A stretch of DNA of 64,000 bases from assembly GCF_021155775.2 (NCBI RefSeq), contig NC_060232.1, positions 24,807,922-24,871,921 of the forward strand, written 5' to 3'. Of the stretch, positions 26,762 to 39,211 are shown in pieces (position 1 is the first letter of the stretch; the number at the start of each line of letters is the position of its first letter). Below the pieces are notes generated by a model. It did no database searches and was not told where the DNA came from. It saw only the letters and a program-made list of their open reading frames with translations. The stretch comes from Neodiprion pinetum. Its lineage: Eukaryota > Arthropoda > Insecta > Hymenoptera > Diprionidae. Made by a program: the position numbers and the translations under genes.

Positions 26762-27417
26762 TTTTATCACACTGAATCATAATTTACTTAAGTCTACTTT
26801 TTGAAGTTTGACAAAAAATAACATCAATAAGAAACTGTCAAAGTCGATTCGTAATATTTTTATATAGTATAATTTCCTCAGGTTTAAACTTGATTAACCT
26901 TCTTATAACTGTTATCGAAGAATAAATTCCCTACAACAATGTTGATTTGAATTATAAACTACAATTCCTTTGTCATGTATGAAAATATATGTTTCTTCTA
27001 TAGTTATATACTTAAAATTGTAAATATATAAATATTTTCATTCCGTGAGATAGAAATACTTCATACGCAACGGTAACTGCTGTGTGATAATGTACAATTT
27101 CATATTAAAAATAGTTTTGTCCACCATTCTTCTGAATTGGCTTTGAAGTATGTATCTTTCATGAATCCTGAGGCGGTACAGGTTGTATAAGGCATAAAAG
27201 CAACTAGAAAAGAAGAATCATTCAATCTTATTAGTTAAACATAACATTATGGGTAACTACTAATACAGATGCTGCAATGTGAAATTACTTCGTAATTGCA
27301 ACGACAAATTTATGGATCCATTTAATAACTGCCGTTAACACATATAAGGATATTACGTAGTTGAAAATATAATGGTTGTTACGTAACTTGAAACCGGTCT
27401 TGGAAAATTATTACTGT

Positions 27418-29950
27418 TCATAATTTTTTTGCAAAATGTACTCTATGCTCCAAAAGCATACTATTTTCAGGTGGTAATGACAGACAAGCTCTTAAGATAT
27501 TCTCTATTGCAGCTCGTTGCTTGAATAAAGCATTAATCACTGGAGCACCTTGAGGCACAAGTGGCGCTTTACACAAGTAGGATAGAACTGAAAGTATAGG
27601 ATGAAATGCAATGAAATTTTTGTTCTCAGATTCATTCTCTGCGAAAGAAACGCGTGAAAAAAGTTCAGCTAAAATAACTAAATCCAGTATAATAGGGCTG
27701 GCCAACAGTGAATCTTCACAAGTGTTGTGCACTACAAGTGTGTTGTGGCCACCTAGCATTATTTCCGAGGTGTACTCATCAAGGGCACGTTTGCTATCAC
27801 CTGAAACAAAATTGCGCTGTTATCGTGGGTGTCTGGACTTGTTCTATTGGCTTGCTGCTTTCAAGCCTGGTTTCCTATAGGACATTGTAAGAGTAATAAC
27901 TAAAGTGGATTAATTTCTATAACTCAGTTAACAGGTTTCTACTTTAAGAGACTATTGAGCTGCAGTGTCAATAATGTACACTGTTTTGGAAAGTCTGAGA
28001 CTTGGTAATAATTTCAAGGAACAGAAGTTTAGTTTTTTCAATGCACTTAGTTGGTGGACCTCTTTGTAAGAGTTGAATTCATCAGACTTACCAACATATG
28101 GAACATATTTAATAACGACACAATGATCAGGTTTTTCCCCTGGCTCATAGAGAATACTGTTTGAATGAACCATATCATCGACTACGTTGCTCTTTGAGAT
28201 CTGGAAGTGAGATTGAATTAGGCATTAATGATGATATGTATTGATATTTGTATAAATAAACAGCATGAGTTGCCACATGCTAGAGTTACTCACTTCTTTG
28301 GATCGGAACTGTTGTGGTGCTGACAAGTTGTAGCCATCGTTATTTCCAAGATGATTATAGCTCACTATTGATACTGGTTTGATGCCAGCAGAAACTAAGA
28401 AGTCAACCAATACTGACTTCAATTTTGTTTGGCCCGATTTGAAGTCATCACCAGCTATAAAAGTCTTGTGCTTTTCAGCAAGGTCGATCGCCCCAGGTAC
28501 AAAAGTATTTTGTGGAGATCCGTTTATGTAGGTGCACTATAAAATCACGTTTACGTAGAGCAAAGCTATAATTCGTGCAAGATTCAATGATCTGGCTAAC
28601 TTACTCCTTCTAAAGCAGCAGCAACGGCGAACATAGTACTTGGACTAATTTCTGAGTGATTTTCTTTTATTGATTTTAACAAATTTTCACCAGTATCGTT
28701 AACTCCTGGTATAATTTCTGTAAACCTCTCGGTATTGGCAGTCCAGACTATAATTATTTTATCTACATTTTTGGTAGTTTTGAATTCAGATATGTCTCTT
28801 CTTATCAAGTTCAATTGTTCCGTCTTAGATCCTGATATGATATTGTTTGCTCGATCCTCCTGAAAAAGTTTTCATAATTACGAATGCAATACAATATAAT
28901 AATATGATGAGGCTAAAAAAGCTTTTGGAATAGTTATCTCAATGTCAGCAGACCTGATTTGCCGCGATGAAATCAGGATAATACAAGCTCCTGCGAGGTT
29001 TCATCTCTGCCATTTCAGCCTTTAATTGGATTTGCAAATTGTAATCGATTACTTTTGCACGTTCCATGGCATCAGCTAAATTCAGGTTAGAAATATCCCA
29101 ACCATCAATTTCAATCTGGTCAGGGTCCACCATCGGCAACATCCATGACATCGGTACATAAACATCTTCGCCATCAGAGTTTCCAAGTTTCACGGTTGAA
29201 GATTGTGTAATAGAGCCATACCTAAGAGATGAATTAATCAGTATTCTCTTTAATTCTTGTTTCAATCGGATTGGAATTACATATTCCAGAAATCAAATCA
29301 ATGTAATATCTCCTCATATATTTTCTTGATGTACAAGTTTCGGATATTGAATACGTCTTACCAGTTCGCTTTCTTGATGCCATCTTTAGTGTTCCAAGTG
29401 AGTTTTTTCTTATTTGCCAACAGTGCTGCAGTTATTGTTGTGCCATTATTGCCACCCCAACCAACCAACATAACACCAAGTTTTGGTACATTTAATTTTG
29501 TTCTTATTTTCAGCTTGGTGGCTACAGGAGATACCTTAAAGAATAACAATACTTTTTATTTCAAAATAATTTTACACACTAGTTCCGCTATGTTCAATCC
29601 AAAGACAATGTATTCAATTATTTTCTTTCCTCTTACTAAACATTAGACAATTTCTGTATATGATCGTTCACTATCGACATCATTGATTATTAAAAGTTCA
29701 AAGCTGTACCATCTATTCTCTGCAGTATATTGACATTTTTTGATATGAAAATAGTGATTGTTGGATTGAATATCAAGTTCAAATACACACACATGACGCT
29801 ATTCATTCCAGCATTATCACTCACCGTGTATTTGAGCACCTTATCATCAGTTTTCGTGACTTTCGTTGTATGGTATTCGTAGTCAGCCTCAAGGAATTCC
29901 TCGGTGTATTTGACGTTCGGACTTTTGACATGAATCTTCATTTTTTCCAT
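27418..29950 (-). CDS. Inos: Inositol-3-phosphate synthase
   Basis: Converts glucose 6-phosphate to 1D-myo-inositol 3-phosphate with NAD+, the first step of inositol synthesis, in the cytosol. Seven exons: 29950-29825, 29534-29362, 29221-28954, 28859-28605, 28536-28294, 28200-28092 and 27800-27418, totalling 1557 nt or 518 aa, the usual family length. Start chosen: MEKMKIHVKSPNVKY. The NAD-binding loop GVMLVGWGGNNGTT is at residues about 62-75. Other family blocks follow: YGSITQSSTV, LPMVDPDQIEIDGWDIS, WTANTERF, EGCTYINGSPQNTFVPGAID, FIAGDDFKSGQTK (active-site lysines), SYNHLGNNDGYNLSAP, SKSNVVDDMV and LSYLCKAPLVPQGAPV. No breaks were seen. It converges with the dsRBD gene. Confidence 0.97.
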
Positions 29951-32900
29951 TCTGAGGGGTTTATTCCACTCTTTGAATCGCAAAGAAGGTTCGAGATACA
30001 AGCAGGAGCTTTTTGCGCAGAACGTGCCGGTCGTTGATGTGGGTATATTTGTAATTCGAGAAGATGAAATTCCCGTAATTATATTACAGCCGTAGTTCAA
30101 ATGACAGACAATTTTAGCAGACGCGAACAGAACGGTTGTTCATCGATCGCAATAACGAATACTGAAAAATCTTTCGCTGCACCAACAAACGTCGTCAAAA
30201 AAGTTGAAAACAGTGCAGAGTTCACGTGTCGAAACCGCCGGTCGCGCAGAACCAACACACTATTAACCATGCAATAGTCATGTCGAATTTGTCGGCTCTC
30301 TGCAGGCATGCGCCTTAAACCGAGTCCTGGGAATCCCCTTCCATTCCACCCTTGAGTTTATCGGTTGCCTCTACATTTGCCCCATCCTTCTTGGGTTTGC
30401 ATGGCGGTGTGCTATTCTGTCCTGTTATATACTACATATGTATCAGTATTTCCAATCTCTGTTAGATATTCTATGACGATACGGAGTTTGACAGGCTGCA
30501 TGGTAAAAACTATCCGCAACTTTCCAAGGCTTAATAACGCGCCAGGGAATTTCTGGCTTGAAAGCTACTTATTCCGTTATTTTACATCTGCACCTCTAGG
30601 CTCTAAGTATTTCGTGAAAAAAAATTTCTGTAATACTAGGATGAATTACGCATTCTTTTTTACCTGCGTTCGTAAAGTAATCATTTCTATGACAGTGCAA
30701 AAAACTGTACTTTTTTGTACCACGCGTAAAAAAAACAATTTGTAAACCAGACTTTTGTTACATAAAAGTATCCTGAGCACCATGACCGTACAAGCAATCT
30801 TTTTCGCCACACGAATTTGCAAACATACGCTCGGCGTAAAAAGATCTATTTTGCCTCCTTGAAGCACAAGCTACTATCAATATTTCTTATGTTTTATATT
30901 TTACAAACGTAATCGATTAATCGTAACAACAGAATATATCTATGTAATTACGTTTGATCGATGCTAGACATAACAAAAATGATTTTGAAAACAAAGTTGT
31001 TAATTTACAAAGAAAGTGGCCTTGTTGAGAAACAAATCTCATCTGAAATTTGTACATGGTATAATATGTTGGGTACAACAATAAATTGGGAGTATTTTGA
31101 ATATAACCTGTCGGCCGATTTATTTGATACACGAAATTAGTATAAATTGCTGTTGTGAAGAATTCAAGTATTGATCGGGAGCTTATGGGAGAAGCACTTA
31201 CTGTTACAGTATAGCATATCAATACAGTGGCGATGATAGCTAGGCAGATACACGAGTACAGTTTTTATTTTCTGACGAAAACGAAAGCGTTCGAATTTTA
31301 AATCCATATCCAAATCCGTGCATTTATATATCACGTGGCTAAAGAACAGTAATGCTATAATAGACTGAGAATTATATGGATACAGAAAAACTAAGTTCAC
31401 ACATCGAAATTGGGGTATTTATTTCAGGCGGACATATAATATCTAATATGACAACAAAATTTTAAAGGTTGAACGAGCTAGGTGTAGTATTCAACTCGAC
31501 CGCAATTTTTTAAATCTCCGCTTGAAATAGAGAAAGGAAATCAGTTACTGCATTCACCCTGTGGGAAAAATGTCAAGATTTTAGTAAATTTATTTTTCAA
31601 GACCATTAAAATCATTTATGATCATTTTCGACTCGATGCTGTGTGTGTCGATGTGTGCGAGAATTTTTTGTCCGCGACGACAATTTCGAGTAAATAAAGG
31701 CGAATGAATCTTGAGTTGTTTATATAAATAGAATCGTTTGGGTCAAGATGAACATTTTCACAAATAATGACAATAGCGGAATTTTCCCATTTTTTTTTTA
31801 TTCTGCTACTACTACTACTTTTTTGAGAAATGTAAAAAGCGTGACTGATTTTTCATTAAGTTATTCAAGATTGAAAACTCTTCAGCCACAATGCTACCTG
31901 GATAATTATGTTTTTACCACCTGCGGACGGTTCCTGAATTTTCAATTAACATTCTCACAGTTGTTCGTATGGAAATGGTGCCACACGTTCGTGCTAAAAA
32001 TATTTTGTTGTAAAAGTAAATAGTTGACCGTGGTCACTATTACAATGTATGTACGTACATACGTAAAAACGGGCAATGCGACGCGACGTGTACCAAATCT
32101 ACATCTACCGTACTTTCAACAAAGTTCGAATTCAATTTTGTGTCAAAAACATAGAGAATATTCTAAAAATTACCTTAACAAAGTATATTTGACACAGTAG
32201 AGTGTATCTTTTACCACTGCACTTGCATGATAATTTTTCAGTTCCGTTCAACATTTTGAAGGTTTTACAAGCCGACTAAGCATAATGAGTATTTATTTTC
32301 ACAATGAAGCGTAAAATAGAAAATTGATTTTTTTTCAAAAAAAAATTTAAAAAATTTCAAATTAATGCCAATAAGGGATCGTGAAGAAATCGACGGACTA
32401 TATAATCCATACTTTTTTGTTTTTATATGTACTCAATTCGTTTATAATCCTGTTCGTTAAACTGGAGAAGAAACTCCAAGCTAATTGTAAGAAATATGTT
32501 ACGTACGTTCATTCATTGGTGGTAAGGACCATAGTGTTTGTTTTGTGTCTGTACCATTGGTGTTGTATTGTGTTCATAGTGTTTGGGGAAGCGAACGTCA
32601 TTGTGGTCCATGCTTTAGTTCACTTTAGTTGTGATTTGCCGTTGGACGTCGAAACACGTCAAAATAAGCAGTAAACACATGCCCTCGAGGAGTTCATTTC
32701 GAAGTGTTTTTGTGATAGTAAATATTCTCAACTAAGTATAAATTAAGATATTGTCAGCTGTACGGATTTGCAAGCCTGACAATTCCGCGTGTGTAACAGT
32801 ATAGCTTCATTACTTCTACGTATAACCCGCAACGGAAGAAGAGGAGGGAGGCTACTTTTGTACCGGCCGAACCACGTCCCAACATTTTGCATAGTGTAAT

Positions 32901-35853
32901 ATTTTTTTACCCTATTATGTATTTAACGTATATGTAGGTATTCAAAACGGTAGATAATTATACGTTCATCATTTATGCGCATTAGAATTTTCTAATACTC
33001 AGATCGGTAGCGATTAATCAAATTGAATGCATGTCCTTCATGTAAACGTTAAATGTTCGGAATATTGTTAATTTTAATTGAACGCGTTTATCCAACGTAG
33101 TATGATGGTTGAAAACATGCAACTGAACCAGCAAGGTGTTAATAATGAGTCGACGTGTTTGACACGTGAATTGCCATTTTTAATTATACGTATACCCGCG
33201 GTATTTCCAACACGGAAAAATCTCAACTGGTTTTTCTTAATTACACATCTAGTACAGTAAATAATTACTCTGACTTTGATGCCTGTAAAACTTTTGTGCC
33301 AATGGCAGCCTTGGTAACAGACAGCTACGTGATATTTTCTGGATGGTGTAAAACGCACTCGAAATGGACGTAAAAACATTGTACATTATATTCCAAGTGT
33401 CTCAGGATAAATGATACTCGAATCTCAAGGACGAAAGTAAAATATCTATGGTATTAGCTGTTAGTGCAGGAATATTGCCAGTCGATCATGCACATTTTTT
33501 TCGGGTTTCATCAAATACACTGCCTTCGTTTCAATTTTATTTACTCTGACAATCGAGAAAAATTTTCTCATAGTTGAGGTAGAAAATTTCATAAGTTTTA
33601 AATGCGGCTATAGAAATACAGAAAAGATTTAATGCAGTGTAAAACTGCCACGTTGTATGATATTTCGAAGGCTACTGTACAATAAAAAGAGAACTGCAAG
33701 TAGCCAGGATACTTGACGCCCTGAACAGGAGATAACACGTATTGCACGCATAGACTAATACTTGCAATTAAATCGGTGCTTAGGTGTAGAATGAAAACGT
33801 ATCTACATAAGATCTCGTCTGCAAGAGTGGATTTTGTACAAACTTTGCCATAACGAAAACGGAATATTATCTGAGAGTACTTAAATTATTATCATAAATT
33901 GGCGAACAGATTGTACAATGTACATGGGATTGCACGCTATTTTTTAAATCTTATGAGATCCCAAGGTCTAATTTTTTATGTGTTTTATTTTCCTGTACTT
34001 TATTCTGTCCAGGATCATTCATTATTTTTTTTTTTTTTTTCAAATTTTATCTGAATTTGTTGAAAAGTTATGAATTTTAGAGAAATTCCTGTTCAAATTT
34101 TTCAGATGAATAAACCTCGAGAATGAAATGAGATGTTGAAATCAGTCAGGGTAAGTTTTTTCGTCTTGAATTACAGTTTCATTGAAAAATAATGGAAAAA
34201 CTATGTTGTTTAAAAATCACCTAGTTTGATACTTTAATTTTAAGCAAAAAAAAAAAAAAAACATTACCTTCCGTCAGAATGGTCTCGTTTTACTTTGTTG
34301 CGAAAATGTATCCCTTCAAGTATATTAATTTTTCCATTAATTTTAATCCAAGAATCATTATGTTCATTATATTATAATTATTTATGGGAATTTTTTTTCT
34401 CAACAGCTGATATTCCTGAAAATTCATTTTTAAGTAAATGTTACGTTGCAAAACTTTTACCAAGTTTCAATAAGTTAGTTTACAACCAGACGTCTAGTTT
34501 CCGAATGTTTATACAAACTTTCAATTTTTATTTTTATTTTCTACGTTCAACGTTTCAGGTACTTAGCTGAATTTTTGCCTACCTACCTACCTCATTCGTA
34601 TCTTACTGAAATTTATGACCCTTGACTTATCTTTTATCTACCACTCTCCCAAAACTTTGTCAATCTTTCAATTTCAAATATATTTAGTTGTCTACGCGTT
34701 CATATTCTAATCAGTATCGAATTTCATTCTAACCGGAACACCTTTAAAGTTCAAAATATTTGGAAATATATGTAGGGTATAATTTTGAAATATTTTTGTT
34801 ATGAATCTACGACTCACGATGGCAAAAAAACGTATCTCAAGTGTTTTTAGATCACTTGGTTTCCAAGTTATATCCATCCAAAAAATTAGAACAGGGAATT
34901 TTTTGAAAAATTCATCACTCAAAAAGAAATTGAGATAAATTTCATAAAAGTCGTGAATGCTTCTTTCTGGTAGATAGAATTAAATGAAAACAAATGTTGC
35001 AAATGAAAAATTCAGTCTTTACCAATGGATTTATTAATTAACTTCTCTTTGATTTTTGATGACCCTGGACAAACCTACAGTATCATCCCCGGAGTTTTAC
35101 ACTCAAGATTTAATTGTTCTATTCTCGTCTGTGTAAAACATACACTTCAACTGAATAATTACGTGTTGGGAAATAATAAATATCTGGTAAATGTGAATTA
35201 TAAGATCATATAACCATATTATGTAGTTTACTTCATGAACAAGTTGACTGCTGAAGTAAAATTTAAACTTCCACAATGTCCTTAAATTCGAAATTTAAAG
35301 AAATTTAATCGCTCCATATTTAATTGCACAGAGCGATCAATTTTTAGCCAAAATTTAGTCAGAACAATTCGTAAAAGTCAAAAGTGACTGAGAAGATTGA
35401 AAGAATACACCTGAATAGACTTGCTGACTGGAGTAATTTAAAATAGCTCAATATGCACATTCGCAAATCACCGGTTTGCATCGTCAGTCGATTTACTGCG
35501 TTATTGTACCAATTCTGCCTCCAAGCGCATTAAATTAGCAGCTTTGAAATTTAATGTTGGTACTGCATTATCGTGTGATACGCATCGATTTGATCTTTGT
35601 TTAGCGGTTACTTGAGCATTCGTGCAATATTTCATTTCCATTCTACTGTTAGTGAGTTTAACTTACATCCTGTATTTTTGCATTGCCAAATCCAATATCT
35701 TTTGCTCCTTGAAATTCGATTTACACATGAACATTGTACGTATGATCTTATTTCGTCATATTGTTCCAATATTGAAGTACAAAAAAAAGCAAGGGTGACT
35801 CAATTTTGTTTGTAAACAGGGTTTTTCTTACTGTGTTGCAGTAAAAAGAAAAC
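29951..35853. other. Long intergenic region, no gene recognised
   Basis: About 5.9 kb upstream of Inos. It should include the Inos promoter and 5' UTR, where sequence around 30000-30310 is somewhat GC-richer. Open frames are short, low-complexity and unlike known proteins. Poly(T) or poly(A) runs occur at about 34026-34040 and 34245-34261. A GC-richer patch at about 32780-32880 could be a promoter or 5' exon of an unseen transcript. Confidence 0.5.
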
Positions 35854-37076
35854 ATGTCATCTCAAACTATGCAATCCAAAACTCCTGACTCGTCTGCTGA
35901 TTGTTACGTGTTGTATGAAAGTACACTGAAAATAGTGAGTATATCAATCAAAAGAAGGAAATTGATACTTTAAATTTTCAAAATATTTGTAGCCGTGTAA
36001 AATCAATGTAATAAAATGTCCGCAGAATCACAGTGCTGTGAACAGAGCTGAAAATGGGACTAATTGCTGTAAGCGGAATTGCTACTCTTCGTATCGAATG
36101 GTTTGTAATTGTGCGAATCTAAAAACAGAGTATCCAAGTTATGCCACAGAAGAAATTAGACTTTTCCAAGAGATGCAGTCGCGATTGAAGCCTAATTACT
36201 CTCCAGATGTGAGTAATTTCAAGATAAAAAATGATATCGTGATGGTTTTAGGTATCCTATAAGATTGATAAGAGTGTGAAATAATTTTAAAAAATCATTT
36301 CAATTCATAATCATCCTGTTTCTCGTTTATAGGTAAAGTTCTGCAATCTGCGAGACGAGGAAAAAGCAGATGAAGTCAAAGATTCAAGTGAAGAAACTGG
36401 ATACTCCACAGATTCATTGGACTGTGAAATAATTTGGGTACAAAAATCCACATCTCCAGATTCTACCGTTGATCAAGTAGTGAACGAACTAGATATTAAC
36501 AGAGATAGGAATGCCGACCAAGGAGAGGAGACAAAAATAAATAAGGACTTTGTGGACATTCCACCACCAGATCTAAATGCAAAGCCAGTTGTTTCAAATT
36601 CAGTCAGTGTAAAGTCACAAAACGTAGATGATATTATTAGTACGTTCAATAATAATTTAAGCGAAAAACCTTCCAAGAAACGGTCGCGAAAGCGTAAAGA
36701 CACAAAGAAAAGGAAAGAAAAAGAACATCCGTACAAATGTGGCGCTTGTAAAAAGTCACTATCATCGTTGAATAAATTGGAATTACATTTGTCAGGTCAT
36801 GTGAAACGAAGCAAATTCGAAACAGAAATTTATAAAAACGCCTTCTTAGCTTTACAAAAATTGAATTACAAAAATCATAGAACAAAAGTAGAAAAAGGGT
36901 TTATTTGTGAATTTTGCAATCAAGCATGTTCAGGCCGATGGGCGCTTTTTTATCACAATATATTCGCTCATTCCAACCAAAGACCTTACCATTGTAAGTT
37001 TTGTCCAAACAATTATAAGAGACCAGAGCATTTAAAACGTCATATGGCAACGGAACATGGCAGGCAGTTGGATTGA
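35854..37076 (+). CDS. C2H2 zinc-finger protein, three fingers
   Basis: Putative nuclear DNA-binding protein of unknown target. Three exons: 35854-35934, 36026-36208 and 36333-37076, totalling 1008 nt or 335 aa, all in phase 0. It starts MSSQTMQSKTPDSS. Residues about 40-60 are Cys-rich (NCCKRNCYSSYRMVCNCAN) and may bind metal. A long acidic, disordered middle follows. A strongly basic stretch (KKRSRKRKDTKKRKEKE, about 202-219) probably acts as a nuclear localisation signal. Three C2H2 fingers start at about residues 222 (YKCGACKKS), 278 (FICEFCNQA) and 307 (YHCKFCPNN). The last two are closer to each other than to the first. No orthologue is recognised. The next gene downstream is also a zinc-finger gene on the same strand. 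Confidence 0.8.
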
Positions 37077-39211
37077 CTACCGATGTTTCAATTGTACAAA
37101 TCCCCATCACATAATCAGAAGGATTTTTTCTATATACATCCCGTACGTTGGATGTAGATCGTTATCTTAATTTTGAACGTGGGTAGTTAATATTGTTATT
37201 GAATATTATTCTCAAATTACTCTTGTATCCATTTCAGTGATTATATTGTTTGTGTATAATCTACATAGTGTTAATTATGTAACAATACCAAATTCATTTT
37301 GTTAAAGGTACTATTTTTTATTTCATTATTATAACAAAGAAAATGTTATTGTAGTACATATTTGTAGGGTGTAAACCGTATTTTTCTAAAGCGAATTGTT
37401 ACTGCAGTTTCATAGTTTTATAACGTTATTTCATGAGCTATTAGATTCTATTAAATATATGGTAGAGATGAACAATTTTCCCATTTTCTGCTCTAATGAG
37501 ATATTGACACTGTTAAAGGCTGTTGTAAATCAAATTTGCAAATTACATTACGCGGGCACGTATAAACGATAGAATGTATAATCCTTGTCACGAAAAAATG
37601 AAAAAATCTGCACTCCTGAAATAACATCTTCACATAGCACCTTACCGTTGTTCTTCGACTAGAAATTCACAATTTTTCAATCAGAAATATTTCTAATGTT
37701 TGAAAATGAATACGTATTATAGCGATGATTTCGATGGCCGAAGAATTCACATTGAGTATAATTTAGACCGTAAGCAGTACTATGTCATAATACAGATTCA
37801 TTCTTTATCGACCGCTGATAAAGCAGTTTATTAAAATTGACAGAAAAACCGCTTTCGGATTGCGCAAGGAAAAAGTATTTTTCGAATATTTTTGAGTCTG
37901 AATAGGCTGTGTAATATATGTTGATCACAATTGATATTCAGATAATCTGACAGTTTATATGAAAGTACCCAAAAGCTACACCAAAAACTTACCTATGTAC
38001 CAGTTGCCGAAGAAAGTCCTGTATAGGTAAAACTGAATAAATTTTCATTGAATTTTGATTATAAAATGCTTTCTGCAAGTAAAAGTAAATATTTATTGTC
38101 TTGTATTTCCTCGCTTCAGTCGGATCTTCTTGATTGGTGAAAAGTTGTAAGCGACTATCGATAATCGAATTTATTCGCGGCTATGTCGATTGTGCAATGT
38201 ACCGAACCATCCATCAACTTGAACCGACTCGTGGACTCAAGTCTATATTTACTTTAAATAAAAAGTATATAAAATATGATTAAAAAAGTTATGGGTCGAT
38301 AAAAATCGAAGAATAGATACTTTTCTTCCCGTTCCAATACTCAATGAGAGGTTAATGTATACTTAAATGAAAAAAAACATTCACAAAAATGTGACAACAT
38401 AACCTATAGACGCTTCGCTAATCGTTTATACGTTGTTCTCAGTTTATACTGAAATTTTTTTACGTGAAACCTCTTTGTCGCATTGCCGATAATAATCTTA
38501 TCACGTTAATGAATTTTACAACGAATTACAACATGTCCAGCAGGATCTTTCTTCCTTTCGAAACAACCTTACCTATTCTAACCTCAAAATTTATATCAAT
38601 GACCACCGTATTATGCGAGATTTCGTGGATCCACAACTCACGTAAATCAAAGAATAAATGAGTTATCCTTAGTTATTTTCAATCACGCTTCAATATCTTT
38701 AATCACAACCGGAGACAAAGTATTTTCTCACACTATTGTTTTCTCATTGTTTACACAACAATCTCGTCCCAGTGTAAGAACACTACTGTGAATACTGCCA
38801 AAGAGAACTTTGATTACCGCCCGAATTATAGCTTCATGTTCATACTGTTTGATAAGTTTCTTACAAACGGCTTTCACATGTGTCCGAAAACTATTTGAAC
38901 TTCTACCTAGGTTGTGCTGCAACTTTTCACATATACTTTTAACTTGACAATATCCGGTAAAAATACTGAAGTCTCAAGAAAGGATTCGGGTCTACGCTCC
39001 GGCTACTGAGTGTTCCATAAGTGCACATCATTCAGGTAACCGACACACTCGTCAAAACAAAATGGGAATATCTTCCCATTTCTACAAGCAATTAAGCTAC
39101 CAGGAATTATTTCCGAATTTCTTTTTATGTATCATGATGACACTTGAATCATTTCACATACAATTTTCATTTATTTATCAATCTTACAATATTTCCGACA
39201 GTGATTGCAAT
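37077..39211. other. Intergenic region between two zinc-finger genes
   Basis: About 2.1 kb of AT-rich sequence. It includes the 3' UTR of the three-finger gene and the promoter of the ZAD gene. The open frames at 38464-38661 (+) and 38728-38922 (-) are short and resemble nothing known. Confidence 0.5.

Noticed and set aside
32381..32674. 97-codon hydrophobic open frame in the Inos to zinc-finger interval
   Set aside because: Hydrophobic composition typical of AT-rich random sequence, with no known similarity or gene context.
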